Of a stretch of DNA of 64,000 nucleotides, positions 17,044 to 26,411 are shown in pieces. The DNA lies in contig LADS01000050.1 of NCBI GenBank assembly GCA_000961725.1, positions 28,170 to 92,169 of the forward strand. Reading direction: 5' to 3'. The notes beneath the pieces were generated by a model. The model was not told where the DNA came from. It worked only from the letters and a program-made list of their open reading frames with translations, and made no database searches. The translations under genes were made by a program, and so were the position numbers. Every line of letters begins with the position of its first letter. Within the stretch, counting starts at the first letter, position 1. The DNA is from Desulfobulbaceae bacterium BRH_c16a. GTDB taxonomy: Bacteria; Desulfobacterota; Desulfobulbia; Desulfobulbales; Desulfocapsaceae.

Positions 17044-17677
17044 TCATACTCCTGTGTATTTCAAGGTGAGACTGCCGGGGTGTATTGCCCGGTGTCTCGG
17101 CTGCGGATGCCATATGCCCCGCTGGTAGTGCTGTTATATATTCTACGGGGAAGCCGGGCTGATAATGAACCCTTCCTGGCCGGCTTGTTGCCTGTACAGG
17201 ATGGGTAAATATCTCAAGAAGTAGTCCCGGATGAGTGTCATGCTATGACAGGGGATTCGAAAAGAATCATACTGCTTCTCCGTTTTTAAGTAAACAGCAT
17301 GAATTTCTACAGCAACGATCGACACTCGGTATAAAACGAGATTAACGAGGAGAACCTGAAGGGAATGTGCTTCTACTTAATAGAATTGAATACGAACAAT
17401 ATAGAACTTTCCTGGAGATTTGCAAGACAATAATCGCAACGGAGTGAAAAGAATTCCGGATGCATCGATAATATTCGTCAGGCACGACATCTTTTCCTTT
17501 CAATTTTTTCCAGCCAGGCGGTACAATACCACAATGCCTGTGCAGCACGAGACGCTTCAGGCTGACTTCCCAAAAGGGGGTACGTAGACGGAAATAATCT
17601 GTACCACACTGAGCACCACTGGCGGAGAAGTACACAATCGGCACGTTCGAAAAACAACCTTAACAAAGGAGAATGCC
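17044..17677. other. 634-base intergenic region, no gene supported
   Basis: It lies between the divergent helicase and dodecin genes. It is AT-richer than its surroundings. The minus-strand open frames here start without RBS, lack recognisable motifs and have Cys/Trp/Ser-rich, non-protein-like composition. The promoters of both flanking genes must be here, but I see no clear -35/-10 pair. Confidence 0.5.
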
Positions 17678-17890
17678 ATGACTGAGAGTGTTTACAAAAT
17701 CATTGAGCTGGTCGGATCAAGCCCTGTGTCCTGGGAAGAAGCTACCCAAAATGCCATAAAATCGGCCGGAATGAGCCTCCGTGATCTTCGCATAGCTGAG
17801 GTTGTCACGCTGGATATGAAGCTTGAAAATAATCAACCGGCGATCTTTCGGGCTCGTGTGAAACTCTCTTTTAAGCTCCTCGCCGACTGA
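17678..17890 (+). CDS. dodecin
   Basis: A flavin-binding dodecamer subunit of 70 aa. The sequence TESVYKIIELVGSSPVSWEE, then a helix (ATQNAIKSAG), and the strands DLRIAEVVTLDMKLE and FRARVKLSFKL match dodecin over the whole length. Dodecins store FMN/riboflavin and quench its photochemistry. The RBS AAAGGAG is in place. The next gene on the opposite strand encodes a flavodoxin, so two flavin proteins converge here. Confidence 0.93.
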   Translation: MTESVYKIIELVGSSPVSWEEATQNAIKSAGMSLRDLRIAEVVTLDMKLENNQPAIFRARVKLSFKLLAD

Positions 17891-17909
17891 TCTGACCATA
17901 TTCAGCTGC

Positions 17910-17947
17910 TTGAGGTGTGGTAATTATGCGCATGTTCCATACCTCAA
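17910..17947. terminator. hairpin between convergent dodecin and flavodoxin genes
   Basis: TTGAGGTGTGG (17910-17920) pairs with CCATACCTCAA (17937-17947), an 11-bp stem with one G-T pair. No T-run follows, so termination is only suggested by the position. Confidence 0.4.
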
Positions 17948-17990
17948 GTTCCCGTCCCCGTGTTCTCTGCCACCCTGGCAGCAGGGCGTA

Positions 17991-18434
17991 TTACCGAAAC
18001 AGTTCGCCGATTGCCTTGCCATAGTCCTGGCAGGCCTTCGGTCCTTCATTGCCGGCAATCATGTTTTCGGCAAGATTCAACGGCCCAAGAGAGACCATGT
18101 TCATTTTAAAGACGTGCATCATGGTATCGTAAATCATTGGTGCACTCTCGCCGCTATGCGTGTGCGATCCGAAGGCGGCGCCGATTTTACCTTTCAGGTT
18201 GGCAAGATTCGCCTTGAACAGGAACTGCTTCATTCCACCGGTCATATCCTTATGATATGTCGGGCAGCCAAAGACATAGGCATCATAACCGACAATGTCG
18301 AGTTCATTGTCAATTTCTGAGATCTTCTTCAGTACCACATCGATACCCGCAAAACGTAGACCTTCGGCGATGTAATCGGCCATAGTTTCGGTTTTTCCCG
18401 TTCGGCTGTGATAGGCGATAAGAGCTTTTTTCAT
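17991..18434 (-). CDS. flavodoxin-like protein
   Basis: A protein of 147 aa. The FMN phosphate loop HSRTGKTETMA at residues 9-19 and the flavodoxin fold strands YDAYVFGCPTYHKDMTG and GAAFGSHTHSGESAP mark it. It probably carries one or two electrons at low potential. The start follows GGAGGTCCC. The WrbA/flavodoxin border is not sharp, but the length and loop fit short-chain flavodoxin. Confidence 0.88.
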   Translation of the reverse strand: MKKALIAYHSRTGKTETMADYIAEGLRFAGIDVVLKKISEIDNELDIVGYDAYVFGCPTYHKDMTGGMKQFLFKANLANLKGKIGAAFGSHTHSGESAPMIYDTMMHVFKMNMVSLGPLNLAENMIAGNEGPKACQDYGKAIGELFR

Positions 18435-18526
18435 GGGACCTCCTCTGGTTTTAAGAGATGGTGGGAGAATCTGTGTACCGCGATCGGAATTATGACCGAA
18501 AGTACCAGTGATCCTGACTGGATATA

Positions 18527-19033
18527 TTATAAATCAGTTGTCCCTCCCTGCCACTGGAATTCGGGTGCCGGTTTGGCAGGACGATGTCTCAGCTGCAGGC
18601 TTTTGAGGAAATTGCGGAGGATCTGGTCTTTACAGGGACGATAATGCTTGTGCTCCGCCTTACGAAAAAAAGCGCTCAGCTCGGACTTGCCCAGGGGCAA
18701 TTGGGCCATGGATAATAGGTCTATAATATCATCGTCTTTCAAATTGAGAGCGATTTTCAGTTTGCGGAGGATGATATTATTTGTCAATCGTTTTTCCGGT
18801 TTCATCCGGAGCTCGTCCTTTTTTCCTCTTTTATCGCAGATCAGGCCGTTGAGGAAAATAGCCAGTACCAAGTCATTGCATTTCTGGAAGGCAGGGTCAT
18901 CCTCCTTTTTGAGCCAGTCGCTGATCTGTTCCCTGGTTACTTCGTATTCGGCCAGGCCAAAGATGCCGATCATTTTTCCGTCACTCAAGTCAAAGATGTA
19001 GCGGATGCGGCGAAGGATATCGTTATTATTCAT
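18527..19033 (-). CDS. DUF1456 (YehS-like) protein
   Basis: A protein of 168 aa with the duplicated DUF1456 unit: NNDILRRIRYIFDLSD / EVTREQISDWLKKEDD and TNNIILRKLKIALNLKDDDI / KSELSAFFRKAEHKHY. Each unit looks like a helical, HTH-like repeat. The biochemical role is unknown. It overlaps the upstream exporter gene by 8 bases and is probably translated from the same mRNA. Confidence 0.85.
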   Translation of the reverse strand: MNNNDILRRIRYIFDLSDGKMIGIFGLAEYEVTREQISDWLKKEDDPAFQKCNDLVLAIFLNGLICDKRGKKDELRMKPEKRLTNNIILRKLKIALNLKDDDIIDLLSMAQLPLGKSELSAFFRKAEHKHYRPCKDQILRNFLKSLQLRHRPAKPAPEFQWQGGTTDL

Positions 19034-19979
19034 GTATTTGTTTTTGGCTTGTCATCGTTGCGGGAACGACCTTCATTCGGTTGACCAGGATGAGTCCCGT
19101 CACTACCAGCATTATCGCACCGACAAGGTTGACAGTCAACGGTTCCTTGAGCAGGGTAACGCCAAGAAAAACTCCTGAGATCGGCATGAGAAATACAAAT
19201 GAGTGGAGCGCAGTCGCGCCGAATCTGCTGATCATGGTGTTCCACGCGACAAAGCCGAACGACGCCGTGACAAATATCTGGTAGAGCATCGATTGGAAAA
19301 CCGCCACATCGACGGATCCGATCATTTCGTCATCAAACAGAAAGCCGCATATGAGAAAGAGCGGGGCGGCCATGGCCATGGGGTAGAGGGTGATCTGCAG
19401 CGGCTGAAAATTGCCGATGATCGTTTTGATGTACACGACGTGACAGCTCCATACCATCACTGCCAGGAGAATCAGGAGATCCCCCTGTAAAGCGTCTCCG
19501 GTCAAAGCGACATTATCGAAAAACAGCAGCGCTACTCCGGCAAAACCGACCAGGAGGCCAAAGATTTTCTTCCTGTTGATGGTGTCTCCCGGAAGGAACA
19601 CATGGGCCAGGAGCATCACCATGAAGGGCAGGATGTTGCTGATAAGGGTGCCATGGGATGCGGTGGTTTTGTTCTGTCCCAAATAAAACAAGGAAAGCTG
19701 GATAAAAAATATTGCCGCTAAAAGAATCAGCCGGCCGAAATGCCGTCGTTGAACGGCCAGCGCCTTACCGGTACAGATCGCCCAGAGGCACAAGACGATT
19801 GCGGCCATGCCGAAACGCAAACCGGCGGTGGTAAAGACCCCCAGCCCGGTCAGGCTGATCTTGACGGCGACCGTATTGGCCCCGAACAAAATGCATAAAA
19901 AAGCGGTAAAAAACGATGCGCCAAGAGGCAGCTCGCGGCTGGTTGCTTCCGGGTGTAATGCATTGACATGTATTTTCAA
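19026..19979 (-). CDS. EamA/DMT-family transporter
   Basis: A protein of 317 aa with about ten hydrophobic helices in two EamA repeats (residues about 25-150 and 165-300), including LGQNKTTASHGTLISNILPF and the second-repeat GFVAWNTMISRF. It is likely a metabolite or drug exporter; the substrate is not predictable. About 20 residues precede the first helix. It is followed by the overlapping DUF1456 gene. Confidence 0.87.
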   Translation of the reverse strand: MKIHVNALHPEATSRELPLGASFFTAFLCILFGANTVAVKISLTGLGVFTTAGLRFGMAAIVLCLWAICTGKALAVQRRHFGRLILLAAIFFIQLSLFYLGQNKTTASHGTLISNILPFMVMLLAHVFLPGDTINRKKIFGLLVGFAGVALLFFDNVALTGDALQGDLLILLAVMVWSCHVVYIKTIIGNFQPLQITLYPMAMAAPLFLICGFLFDDEMIGSVDVAVFQSMLYQIFVTASFGFVAWNTMISRFGATALHSFVFLMPISGVFLGVTLLKEPLTVNLVGAIMLVVTGLILVNRMKVVPATMTSQKQIHE

Positions 19980-20068
19980 CTGACTGCCTTTCTTTCAATG
20001 CCACGGAACGTGCGGCGCCAAATTTTCCCGATCAGGTGCCGGTGTGCCCGGCCGGATGATCCTGGATG

Positions 20069-20746
20069 TTAAAGGAGGATCTCCTCGCCATAGTTCATCA
20101 CTCTCGCCTTCTTGCCGATTGCTTCCACTTTTTTCTTGAATTCGCCCGGGTCGGCGGCGATGACCGGAAAGGTGTTGTAATGCATGGGGATAGCCACTTT
20201 GGGATTGGCAAGTTCGACCGCTTTCACTGCGTCCTCGATGCCCATCGTGAAATTGTCGCCGATCGGCAGCAGCATATAATCGATCGGGGTCATTTCGCCA
20301 ATCAATTTCATATCGTAAAAAAGACCGGTGTCGCCGGTATGATAGACCGATTTGCCGTCTGCAGTTATAATTACGCCGGCAGGTTCCCCGCCGTAGGTGT
20401 TGTCCGGGGTCATTGAGCCATGGTGGGCGATGGTGAATTTCAATCTGCCGAAGTCGAAGGTGTGTGCCCCGCCGATATGCATGTTGTGAGCACTAAACCC
20501 TTTGCCGATGCAGTAATTCGCCAGCTCATTGACACAAATGAACAACGCCCGGGTCCGTTTGGCAATCTTGAAGGCATCGCCGACATGATCGCCATGGCCA
20601 TGGGTCAGAACAATGAAATCGGCGGCAAGATCGGCCGATTTAACAGGAGAGGTCGGATTATCGTCAAGAAACGGATCGATGAGAAGGGTATGGCCGGCAT
20701 CGGTTTTGATCTGAAATGAGGAATGGGAAAAATATCTGAGTTTCAT
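20069..20746 (-). CDS. UPF0173 metal-dependent hydrolase (metallo-beta-lactamase fold)
   Basis: A protein of 225 aa. The metal-binding motif THGHGDHVGD (HxHxDH) lies near residue 50, with further His ligands in IAHHGSM and HTGDTG and the terminal PMHYNTFPV. This is the typical UPF0173 layout and length. The substrate is unknown. The start follows GGAGGCAGAC. It is monocistronic. Confidence 0.92.
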   Translation of the reverse strand: MKLRYFSHSSFQIKTDAGHTLLIDPFLDDNPTSPVKSADLAADFIVLTHGHGDHVGDAFKIAKRTRALFICVNELANYCIGKGFSAHNMHIGGAHTFDFGRLKFTIAHHGSMTPDNTYGGEPAGVIITADGKSVYHTGDTGLFYDMKLIGEMTPIDYMLLPIGDNFTMGIEDAVKAVELANPKVAIPMHYNTFPVIAADPGEFKKKVEAIGKKARVMNYGEEILL

Positions 20747-20910
20747 GTCTGCCTCCAGGGTTGGTAGCGCTTATCGCCTTTCTGCCTGTATAACATCTGG
20801 CCAACTGTCTTGGGCCGTTAGATTCTAGACAACCCATCAGAGAGTAGCAGTAATGGCCGTAGTTTTCAAATAGATTCGTGGTTGCCATGCGAGCAGACAA
20901 GTGGAGGGAA

Positions 20911-23547
20911 TCAGTCTCGTTCGGCGCGCGCCGTCTCAATTGCGCTTGCCAGTTCCTGCAGGACATAGGGCTTTGTTACTGCGGCAGAGAAGCCATGGTC
21001 ATGGTAGGACGCCATAACCGGATCGGTGGAATAGCCGCTGGAGACAATGACACAAGCCTGGGGATCGAGCTTCAGCAGTTCATCCATTGTCTCCTTCCCG
21101 CCCATGCCTCCCGGAATGGTCAAGTCGACGATAACCATGTCGAAGGGCTTGGGCGATACCAGCCGGTCCCGGTAGAGCGACACCGCCTCCTTGCCGTCAC
21201 CGGTTACGATCGCCTGGTGACCGAGAAGTTCCAGCATCGATTGCAGAACCACCCGGACTGTTTCATCATCGTCCATAACCAGAACATTCAGCTCGATCGG
21301 CACGATTTCGACCCCCGCATTTCCCGGTGCGTTGTCCATGGGTATGTCTATTGCAGGGAGATAGATGGTGAATTCGGTTCCTTTGCCCTGCTCGGAATTC
21401 ACCAGGATGTGGCCGTGATGCTTGTTGATGATGGACAGGGTTATGGCAAGCCCCAGTCCGCTACCCTCCTGTTTGGTGGAAAAATAGGGGTCGAATATCT
21501 TGTCCAGAAGAGCTGCGGGAATGCCTATGCCGCTGTCCCTGATCGAAATTTTTACATATTTTGTCGCCCTGTCGAGAAGGGCGAAGGAGTCGGTTTCGGG
21601 CAATACATTCGTGCCGGCGATTTCAATGATCCCGCCTTCCGGCATGGCGTGTCGGCCGTTGAGAACGATATTCTGGATGACCTGACTGATCTGGCCGCGA
21701 TCGACAACGGCGTACCAGAGATCGTCGGGCAGCCGGTATCGGCAGGAAACGTTGCCGCCATGGAGGACGAAGGTGGCGGAATCTTCTATTATATCGGCAA
21801 GTGAGGTCGATTCGGTGATTGGTTCGCCACCTTTGGCAAATGTGAGCAACTGCTGGGTAAGAGCTTTTGCTCTGATTGCTGCCTTTTCGGCCGAGATCAA
21901 CATTTCCCGGGTCTTTTTTGCGAGGCTTTCGTCAAACAGCGAAAGGTTGATGTTTCCCAGGATGGCAGTAAGAATGTTGTTGAAATCGTGAGCAATTCCT
22001 CCGGCAAGAATGCCGGTCGATTCAAGTTTTTCGAGTTTCAGCAGTTCTTTTTCGGTCCGCATCCGTTCGGTAACGTCTTCTACCAGGGAGAGCGCGCCCA
22101 GCAGTTTTCCCGAAGGGTCGAAGAAGGGTGTGTTGAACCAGTCGCAGAGGATGATTCGACCATGTTTGTCGAGATTTTCATTGTGACTGCGTACCCCGTT
22201 TCGCGTGGCGATCAGCTTCTGCCAGATTTTATCGATATGCAGGTGCATCGGTTTTGGCAGGAGTCTTGCGGCATGCATGTGTAAAGCCTCAGCCATGGAA
22301 TAGCCGAAGATCGTCTCGGCGGCCTTATTCCATTGAATCACTTCAAACCTGGTATTCCAAAGAATTATACCCATGGGCGACTGGTCGATGATAGTCCGGA
22401 GGCGTTCTTCATTGACCCGCAGGGCCCGTTCGGCGATGCTGCGTTCGGCAACTTCCTTTTTCAGTTCCAGGGTACGCTCCTCCACCAGATCCTGGAGGTG
22501 ATCGCGGTACAGCACGATGTCCTCGAAATTCCGGCGCAGCTTGATGGTCATCTGATTGAAGATAGCTCCCAGTTGCCCGATTTCATCCTGGGAGCTGATC
22601 GAAACAGTGGTGGCGAGGTTGCCGTTCAGGATCTCTTTCGCCGAATTCTTCAATTGCTCAAGTGGCCGGGTGATGCGGGTGGAGAGGACAATGGTGACCA
22701 GGATGGATAAGGCAATGGCGGCAAGAGATACTGCGACGGTAAGCAACTGCAGTCGGTTTGCGTGCGCCTGAGAGAGAGCCAGTTCACGGTCGACAAACGT
22801 TCGTATTTTTACGGCAAGTTCTTCCGATAAATGATGGGTGTCATGCAGCATGACGAGATGTTTTCGCTGTTCTTCCAGATACTGTGTGAAAATATCCCGG
22901 TAGACCGCGGCAACCTTGGCAATCCTGAAAGCCTTCAGCCGATCGGAGCTTGCCCCCGACTGCTGGGCATGGTTGGCAAGCCGGCCGATTTCGGCAACGG
23001 CGGCAATGACGGTATTGGCCGTATCCGCCGAATCGGTCAGCATGTAATCTTTTTCCGCCTGCAGCATCCGGCTTACCTGTTGCAGAATACCGACTGCGAT
23101 TTCACTGCCTTGATCGGTTAAATCCCTGGTGTTGGCCAACAGTCGTTCCGATTCCAGGATCATTCTGCTCTGTATGGTTTCCAGATCGATCATCTGGTTG
23201 GAGAATTCGGTGAAATTGCGTTGATATCGGGAAAGGTCGTCAAGAACACTCTGGACCTGCCGTTGCTGGCTTGCACTGAACCTGGAGCGGGCGGTTTCGA
23301 TAGTATCGTACAGCTCAGTCTGGGTGTCGCCGACCGCAATGGCGTCGTCTATTTTCCGGCTGGTAAGATAGGAGTGTTCTTGATGGCTCATGGTGTTTTG
23401 CAACCGGTTGACATCGAGACTGAAGGTAAAGATGATACGCTGGCGGTTGAGGGCCGTGTCCATGCCCCACCACGAAGTCAATGCGACAACGATGGTCAAA
23501 AACAGCACGGAACACAGAGCGATGCCGAGTTTCAGACGAAATGACAT
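20911..23547 (-). CDS. membrane sensor hybrid kinase: sensor-HAMP-PAS-HisKA-HATPase-receiver
   Basis: A protein of 878 aa. TM1 is at about residues 6-26 and TM2 at 268-292; between them is a roughly 240-residue helical periplasmic sensor. HAMP is at 293-345, a PAS domain at 380-500 (IIDQSPMGIILWNTRFEVIQ), HisKA H-box GGIAHDFNNILTAI near 520, HATPase near 590-735 (GSGLGLAITLS) and a C-terminal receiver with DMVIVDLTIPGGMGG. The upstream gene encodes an anchored solute-binding protein 14 bases away, so it probably reports ligand occupancy of that protein. The output regulator is not adjacent. Confidence 0.93.
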   Translation of the reverse strand: MSFRLKLGIALCSVLFLTIVVALTSWWGMDTALNRQRIIFTFSLDVNRLQNTMSHQEHSYLTSRKIDDAIAVGDTQTELYDTIETARSRFSASQQRQVQSVLDDLSRYQRNFTEFSNQMIDLETIQSRMILESERLLANTRDLTDQGSEIAVGILQQVSRMLQAEKDYMLTDSADTANTVIAAVAEIGRLANHAQQSGASSDRLKAFRIAKVAAVYRDIFTQYLEEQRKHLVMLHDTHHLSEELAVKIRTFVDRELALSQAHANRLQLLTVAVSLAAIALSILVTIVLSTRITRPLEQLKNSAKEILNGNLATTVSISSQDEIGQLGAIFNQMTIKLRRNFEDIVLYRDHLQDLVEERTLELKKEVAERSIAERALRVNEERLRTIIDQSPMGIILWNTRFEVIQWNKAAETIFGYSMAEALHMHAARLLPKPMHLHIDKIWQKLIATRNGVRSHNENLDKHGRIILCDWFNTPFFDPSGKLLGALSLVEDVTERMRTEKELLKLEKLESTGILAGGIAHDFNNILTAILGNINLSLFDESLAKKTREMLISAEKAAIRAKALTQQLLTFAKGGEPITESTSLADIIEDSATFVLHGGNVSCRYRLPDDLWYAVVDRGQISQVIQNIVLNGRHAMPEGGIIEIAGTNVLPETDSFALLDRATKYVKISIRDSGIGIPAALLDKIFDPYFSTKQEGSGLGLAITLSIINKHHGHILVNSEQGKGTEFTIYLPAIDIPMDNAPGNAGVEIVPIELNVLVMDDDETVRVVLQSMLELLGHQAIVTGDGKEAVSLYRDRLVSPKPFDMVIVDLTIPGGMGGKETMDELLKLDPQACVIVSSGYSTDPVMASYHDHGFSAAVTKPYVLQELASAIETARAERD

Positions 23548-23561
23548 GTTCTCTCCCGGCG

Positions 23562-24866
23562 TCAGTGACGAGACCTGATATTTGCCACGGCCGCCTGCAG
23601 GTGCTCCAGGATTTCTTCGCTCTGATCGGGAAAAGCGATAAGCTCGTTAAAGCTGTCCATACCCTTGTCGGCGATTTCGGCTTTGGTGGCCAGATCATAA
23701 TTGAAGGCCCAGTGCGAAGAAGCCTCACTTGCCGCGAGTATGCGTTGTCTCAGCGCCGAGTAGTTCTGCTTCGCCACCTCGCTGCTGGGCGCAAGGGCTC
23801 CGGAGCCTTCGCTCAGCCGTTGTTGCGGTTCGACCTCGGAAAAATAGCTGAGAACAGTTTTGGCGACTTCGTGGTTGGTGGAATCTTTGGCGAGTACAAT
23901 ACCGTCAACCGGACCGACGGCTGTTGCAGGGACATCGGGGTTGATCGTCGGAAAGACAAAAAAATCGAAGCCGCTCTCTTCGGCAAGACCGCATTCCGCA
24001 GCGGTAAAGGCCTGAATCGCCCAGGTGCCCATCAGCGTCATGGCTGCTTTGCCGGAACAGACCAGTTGAGTCGCCTCCGCCCAGTCGAGTGAGTTGGCGT
24101 CGGCATTGAAAGAGCCATTTTTGATAAGAGAAGCCCACATTGAATAGGCGAGGGCTACTTCCCGGTCGGTGTAGGCGGCTTTGCCATCCATCAGCGCCTG
24201 CCGATACTCCGGTCCGGCGGTCCTCAGTAACAGGTAGTCGAACCAGAATTGAGCCGGCCAGCGCTCTTTTGCTCCCAGCGCAAAAGCTGTCAGTCCGCGA
24301 GCGGTGAGTTTTTCCGAAAGGTCGGTCAGTTCCTCCCATGAGGCGGGTGAGGTGAGGTTTTCCCGATTGAAAAGGCGTTTATTGTAAAAAAAGACGACAA
24401 AGTGCTGGGTTATCGGAAGAAGGTATTTTCGGCCGTTATAGGTGCTTGCCGCTTCGGCAACCGGCGTGGCAAAACGGCCGGTCAGTGGGATTGCCTGCCA
24501 GATATCGTCGATGGGTTCAAGTTTTCCCTGGTCAACCAGCTCCTGGGTCTTGACTCCGGCCCAGTAGGTAAACAATTCGGGTGGGGTGCCTTTAGCCAGG
24601 GTTGAAAGAATCATGCTTTTAAAAGCCTCATGATCGAGAGGCTGGGCAAAAACCTTTTGCTGCGGAATTCTTTTGTTGACGGTATCGATCATTTCGCCCA
24701 GTCCTCCGCTGAGAGATCCCGAAAAATAGTGGAAAAGGCTGATCGGTTTGATATGTTCCGGCGAGAAAAGAGCGGTCTTCGGCTGTGTTTCCGGTTTGTA
24801 GAAGAACCAGAAGACAACCGTGCCGAGCAGGAAGAAAAAAACAGCTGCATATACACAATTTTTCAT
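23562..24866 (-). CDS. extracellular solute-binding protein (family 1), membrane-anchored, no ABC permease nearby
   Basis: A protein of 434 aa. An uncleaved-looking N-terminal helix (residues 3-22, VYAAVFFFLLGTVVFWFFY) is followed by a family-1 sugar-type binding protein: KGTPPELFTYWAG, ITQHFVVFFYNKRLF, CSGKAAMTLMGTWAIQAF and DGIVLAKDSTNHEVAKTV. There is no Cys lipobox. No permease or ATPase gene lies nearby; the next gene is the large membrane kinase. This suggests a ligand-sensing role rather than transport. The ligand is unknown; sugars or oligosaccharides are typical of the family. Confidence 0.87.
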   Translation of the reverse strand: MKNCVYAAVFFFLLGTVVFWFFYKPETQPKTALFSPEHIKPISLFHYFSGSLSGGLGEMIDTVNKRIPQQKVFAQPLDHEAFKSMILSTLAKGTPPELFTYWAGVKTQELVDQGKLEPIDDIWQAIPLTGRFATPVAEAASTYNGRKYLLPITQHFVVFFYNKRLFNRENLTSPASWEELTDLSEKLTARGLTAFALGAKERWPAQFWFDYLLLRTAGPEYRQALMDGKAAYTDREVALAYSMWASLIKNGSFNADANSLDWAEATQLVCSGKAAMTLMGTWAIQAFTAAECGLAEESGFDFFVFPTINPDVPATAVGPVDGIVLAKDSTNHEVAKTVLSYFSEVEPQQRLSEGSGALAPSSEVAKQNYSALRQRILAASEASSHWAFNYDLATKAEIADKGMDSFNELIAFPDQSEEILEHLQAAVANIRSRH

Positions 24867-25147
24867 TCATTCACGATGGTTTACGGTGATACTTCTTCAA
24901 AATAATAGCAGCAGTGGCGGGGCCCCTGTGCTATGAAAGTCTCTTGACAATGGTATCAGAATTTTGCGCTGTATGAAATGCCGATAATCGTATTATCTTT
25001 CATGCCAGACAGAGACCCTGAGCCGAGAGCGCAAATGAGTTGACTGGATACAGCCGGTAACATAAGATTTAAAGCCAATGCAGGAGGTCCTGGATCCGGC
25101 GGAAAAAGCCGCCGGAGGGGGTTCCCAAAAGAACTTGAGATATAAAA
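24867..25147. promoter_or_regulatory. divergent intergenic region with leader hairpin before diguanylate cyclase gene
   Basis: A stable hairpin, TCCGGCGG (25094-25101) with CCGCCGGA (25108-25115), stands about 30 bases before the ATG at 25148, whose own RBS is weak. It could affect translation. I looked for a cyclic-di-GMP riboswitch and did not find its conserved core. Confidence 0.4.
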
Positions 25148-26404
25148 ATGAGTATGCGACAGGTTCTTCTTGTTGAAGACAGCAAGATGTTTGGCCGATT
25201 GGTCAAAAGCAGAATTGAAAAGACCTTTGATGTTCCGGTCTTCTGGACCAAGACCCTCGCCGAGACGGAGAAGATCCTGGCCATGGCCAAGGGCCATTTT
25301 TCCCTGGCTTTGCTCGATTTCAGCCTGCCTGATGCCCCGAATGGCGAGATAATCGACCGTGTTGTCGGAGAAGGTATCACTACCTTTGTTTTTACCGCCG
25401 ACTTGACCGAGGAGGTGCGAAATCTGGTCTGGTCAAAAAAGGTCGCCGACTATATCCTGAAAGAGGACTCGAACAGTCTCGATTATATCGTCGCTGCGAT
25501 TCGTCAATTGGGCGACAACCAGGACTCCCTCGTCCTGGTTGTCGGTGATTCGGCCAGATATCGAACCCTGGTTTCCGAGCTTCTGTATATCCGGAAATTC
25601 CGGGTATTGAACGCCACGGACGGCAAGAGCGCCATGGCAATTCTCGAACAGTATCCGGAAATCAAGCTGGTTGTCACAGATTACCATATGTCCGGGATGG
25701 ATGGTTGCTCGCTCTGCCAGAAAATCAGGGAGAAATATAAGCAGGACCGTCTGGCTATTATCGGATTTTCTTCGAAAAATGAAGGAAATATCGGTGCCAG
25801 GTTCATTAAAAGCGGGGCCAATGATTTTATTATTCAGCAGTCGTTTCTGGTTGAGGAATTCTACTGTCGTGTCAACCACTGCATGGAAAATTTAAGTCTC
25901 ATCGACAAGATTCGCGACGGAGCCATCCGCGATTTTCTCACCGGCCTGCACAACAGGAGGTATTTTTTCGATGCGGGAACCGAACTGCTCGGTCATGTTC
26001 AAAAGCATGGGGAACTCTTGGCCTGCATTATGCTGGATATCGATTTTTTCAAGAAAGTGAACGATACCTACGGCCACGACGTGGGCGACATGGTGATCAA
26101 GAGCATTGCCCGGACGTTATGTGATAATGCCGGGGACAGGGACATTGTGGCGCGGATCGGCGGCGAGGAATTCTGCATTCTCACCCCGCATGGAAATCGG
26201 CAGGAGGTTATCGACCGGTTTGAAAAACTCCGCCGACAGATTGAGACAACTCCGGCTGCCATTGTTGAGGACAAGCCGCTCTTTGTCACGTCCAGTTTCG
26301 GAATATGTACGGCAATCGGCGACAATCTGGAGTCGATGATGAAAATAGCCGATGAATATCTCTACAAGGCCAAGAACGGCGGTCGGAATCGGGTTCAGTT
26401 CTAG
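25148..26404 (+). CDS. diguanylate cyclase with two receiver domains (REC-REC-GGDEF)
   Basis: A protein of 418 aa. Receiver 1 is at residues 4-120 (LLVEDSKMF; phospho-acceptor LALLDFSLPD). Receiver 2 is at 130-245 (LVVTDYHMSGMDG). The GGDEF domain is at 260-418 with active site RIGGEEF near residue 337. It makes cyclic-di-GMP. The inhibitory I-site RxxD normally found just before the GGDEF motif reads GDRD here, so product inhibition may be absent. It is monocistronic and convergent with the next gene. It opposes the HD-GYP enzyme at 12080. Confidence 0.93.
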   Translation: MSMRQVLLVEDSKMFGRLVKSRIEKTFDVPVFWTKTLAETEKILAMAKGHFSLALLDFSLPDAPNGEIIDRVVGEGITTFVFTADLTEEVRNLVWSKKVADYILKEDSNSLDYIVAAIRQLGDNQDSLVLVVGDSARYRTLVSELLYIRKFRVLNATDGKSAMAILEQYPEIKLVVTDYHMSGMDGCSLCQKIREKYKQDRLAIIGFSSKNEGNIGARFIKSGANDFIIQQSFLVEEFYCRVNHCMENLSLIDKIRDGAIRDFLTGLHNRRYFFDAGTELLGHVQKHGELLACIMLDIDFFKKVNDTYGHDVGDMVIKSIARTLCDNAGDRDIVARIGGEEFCILTPHGNRQEVIDRFEKLRRQIETTPAAIVEDKPLFVTSSFGICTAIGDNLESMMKIADEYLYKAKNGGRNRVQF

Positions 26405-26411
26405 AATTCTC

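Noticed and set aside
17342..17644. 100-codon minus-strand frame in the helicase-dodecin gap
   Set aside because: Unusual Cys/Ser/Trp composition, no RBS and no family likeness.
25000..25147. Possible cyclic-di-GMP riboswitch before the diguanylate cyclase gene
   Set aside because: Only a simple GC hairpin is present; the conserved riboswitch core is not found.
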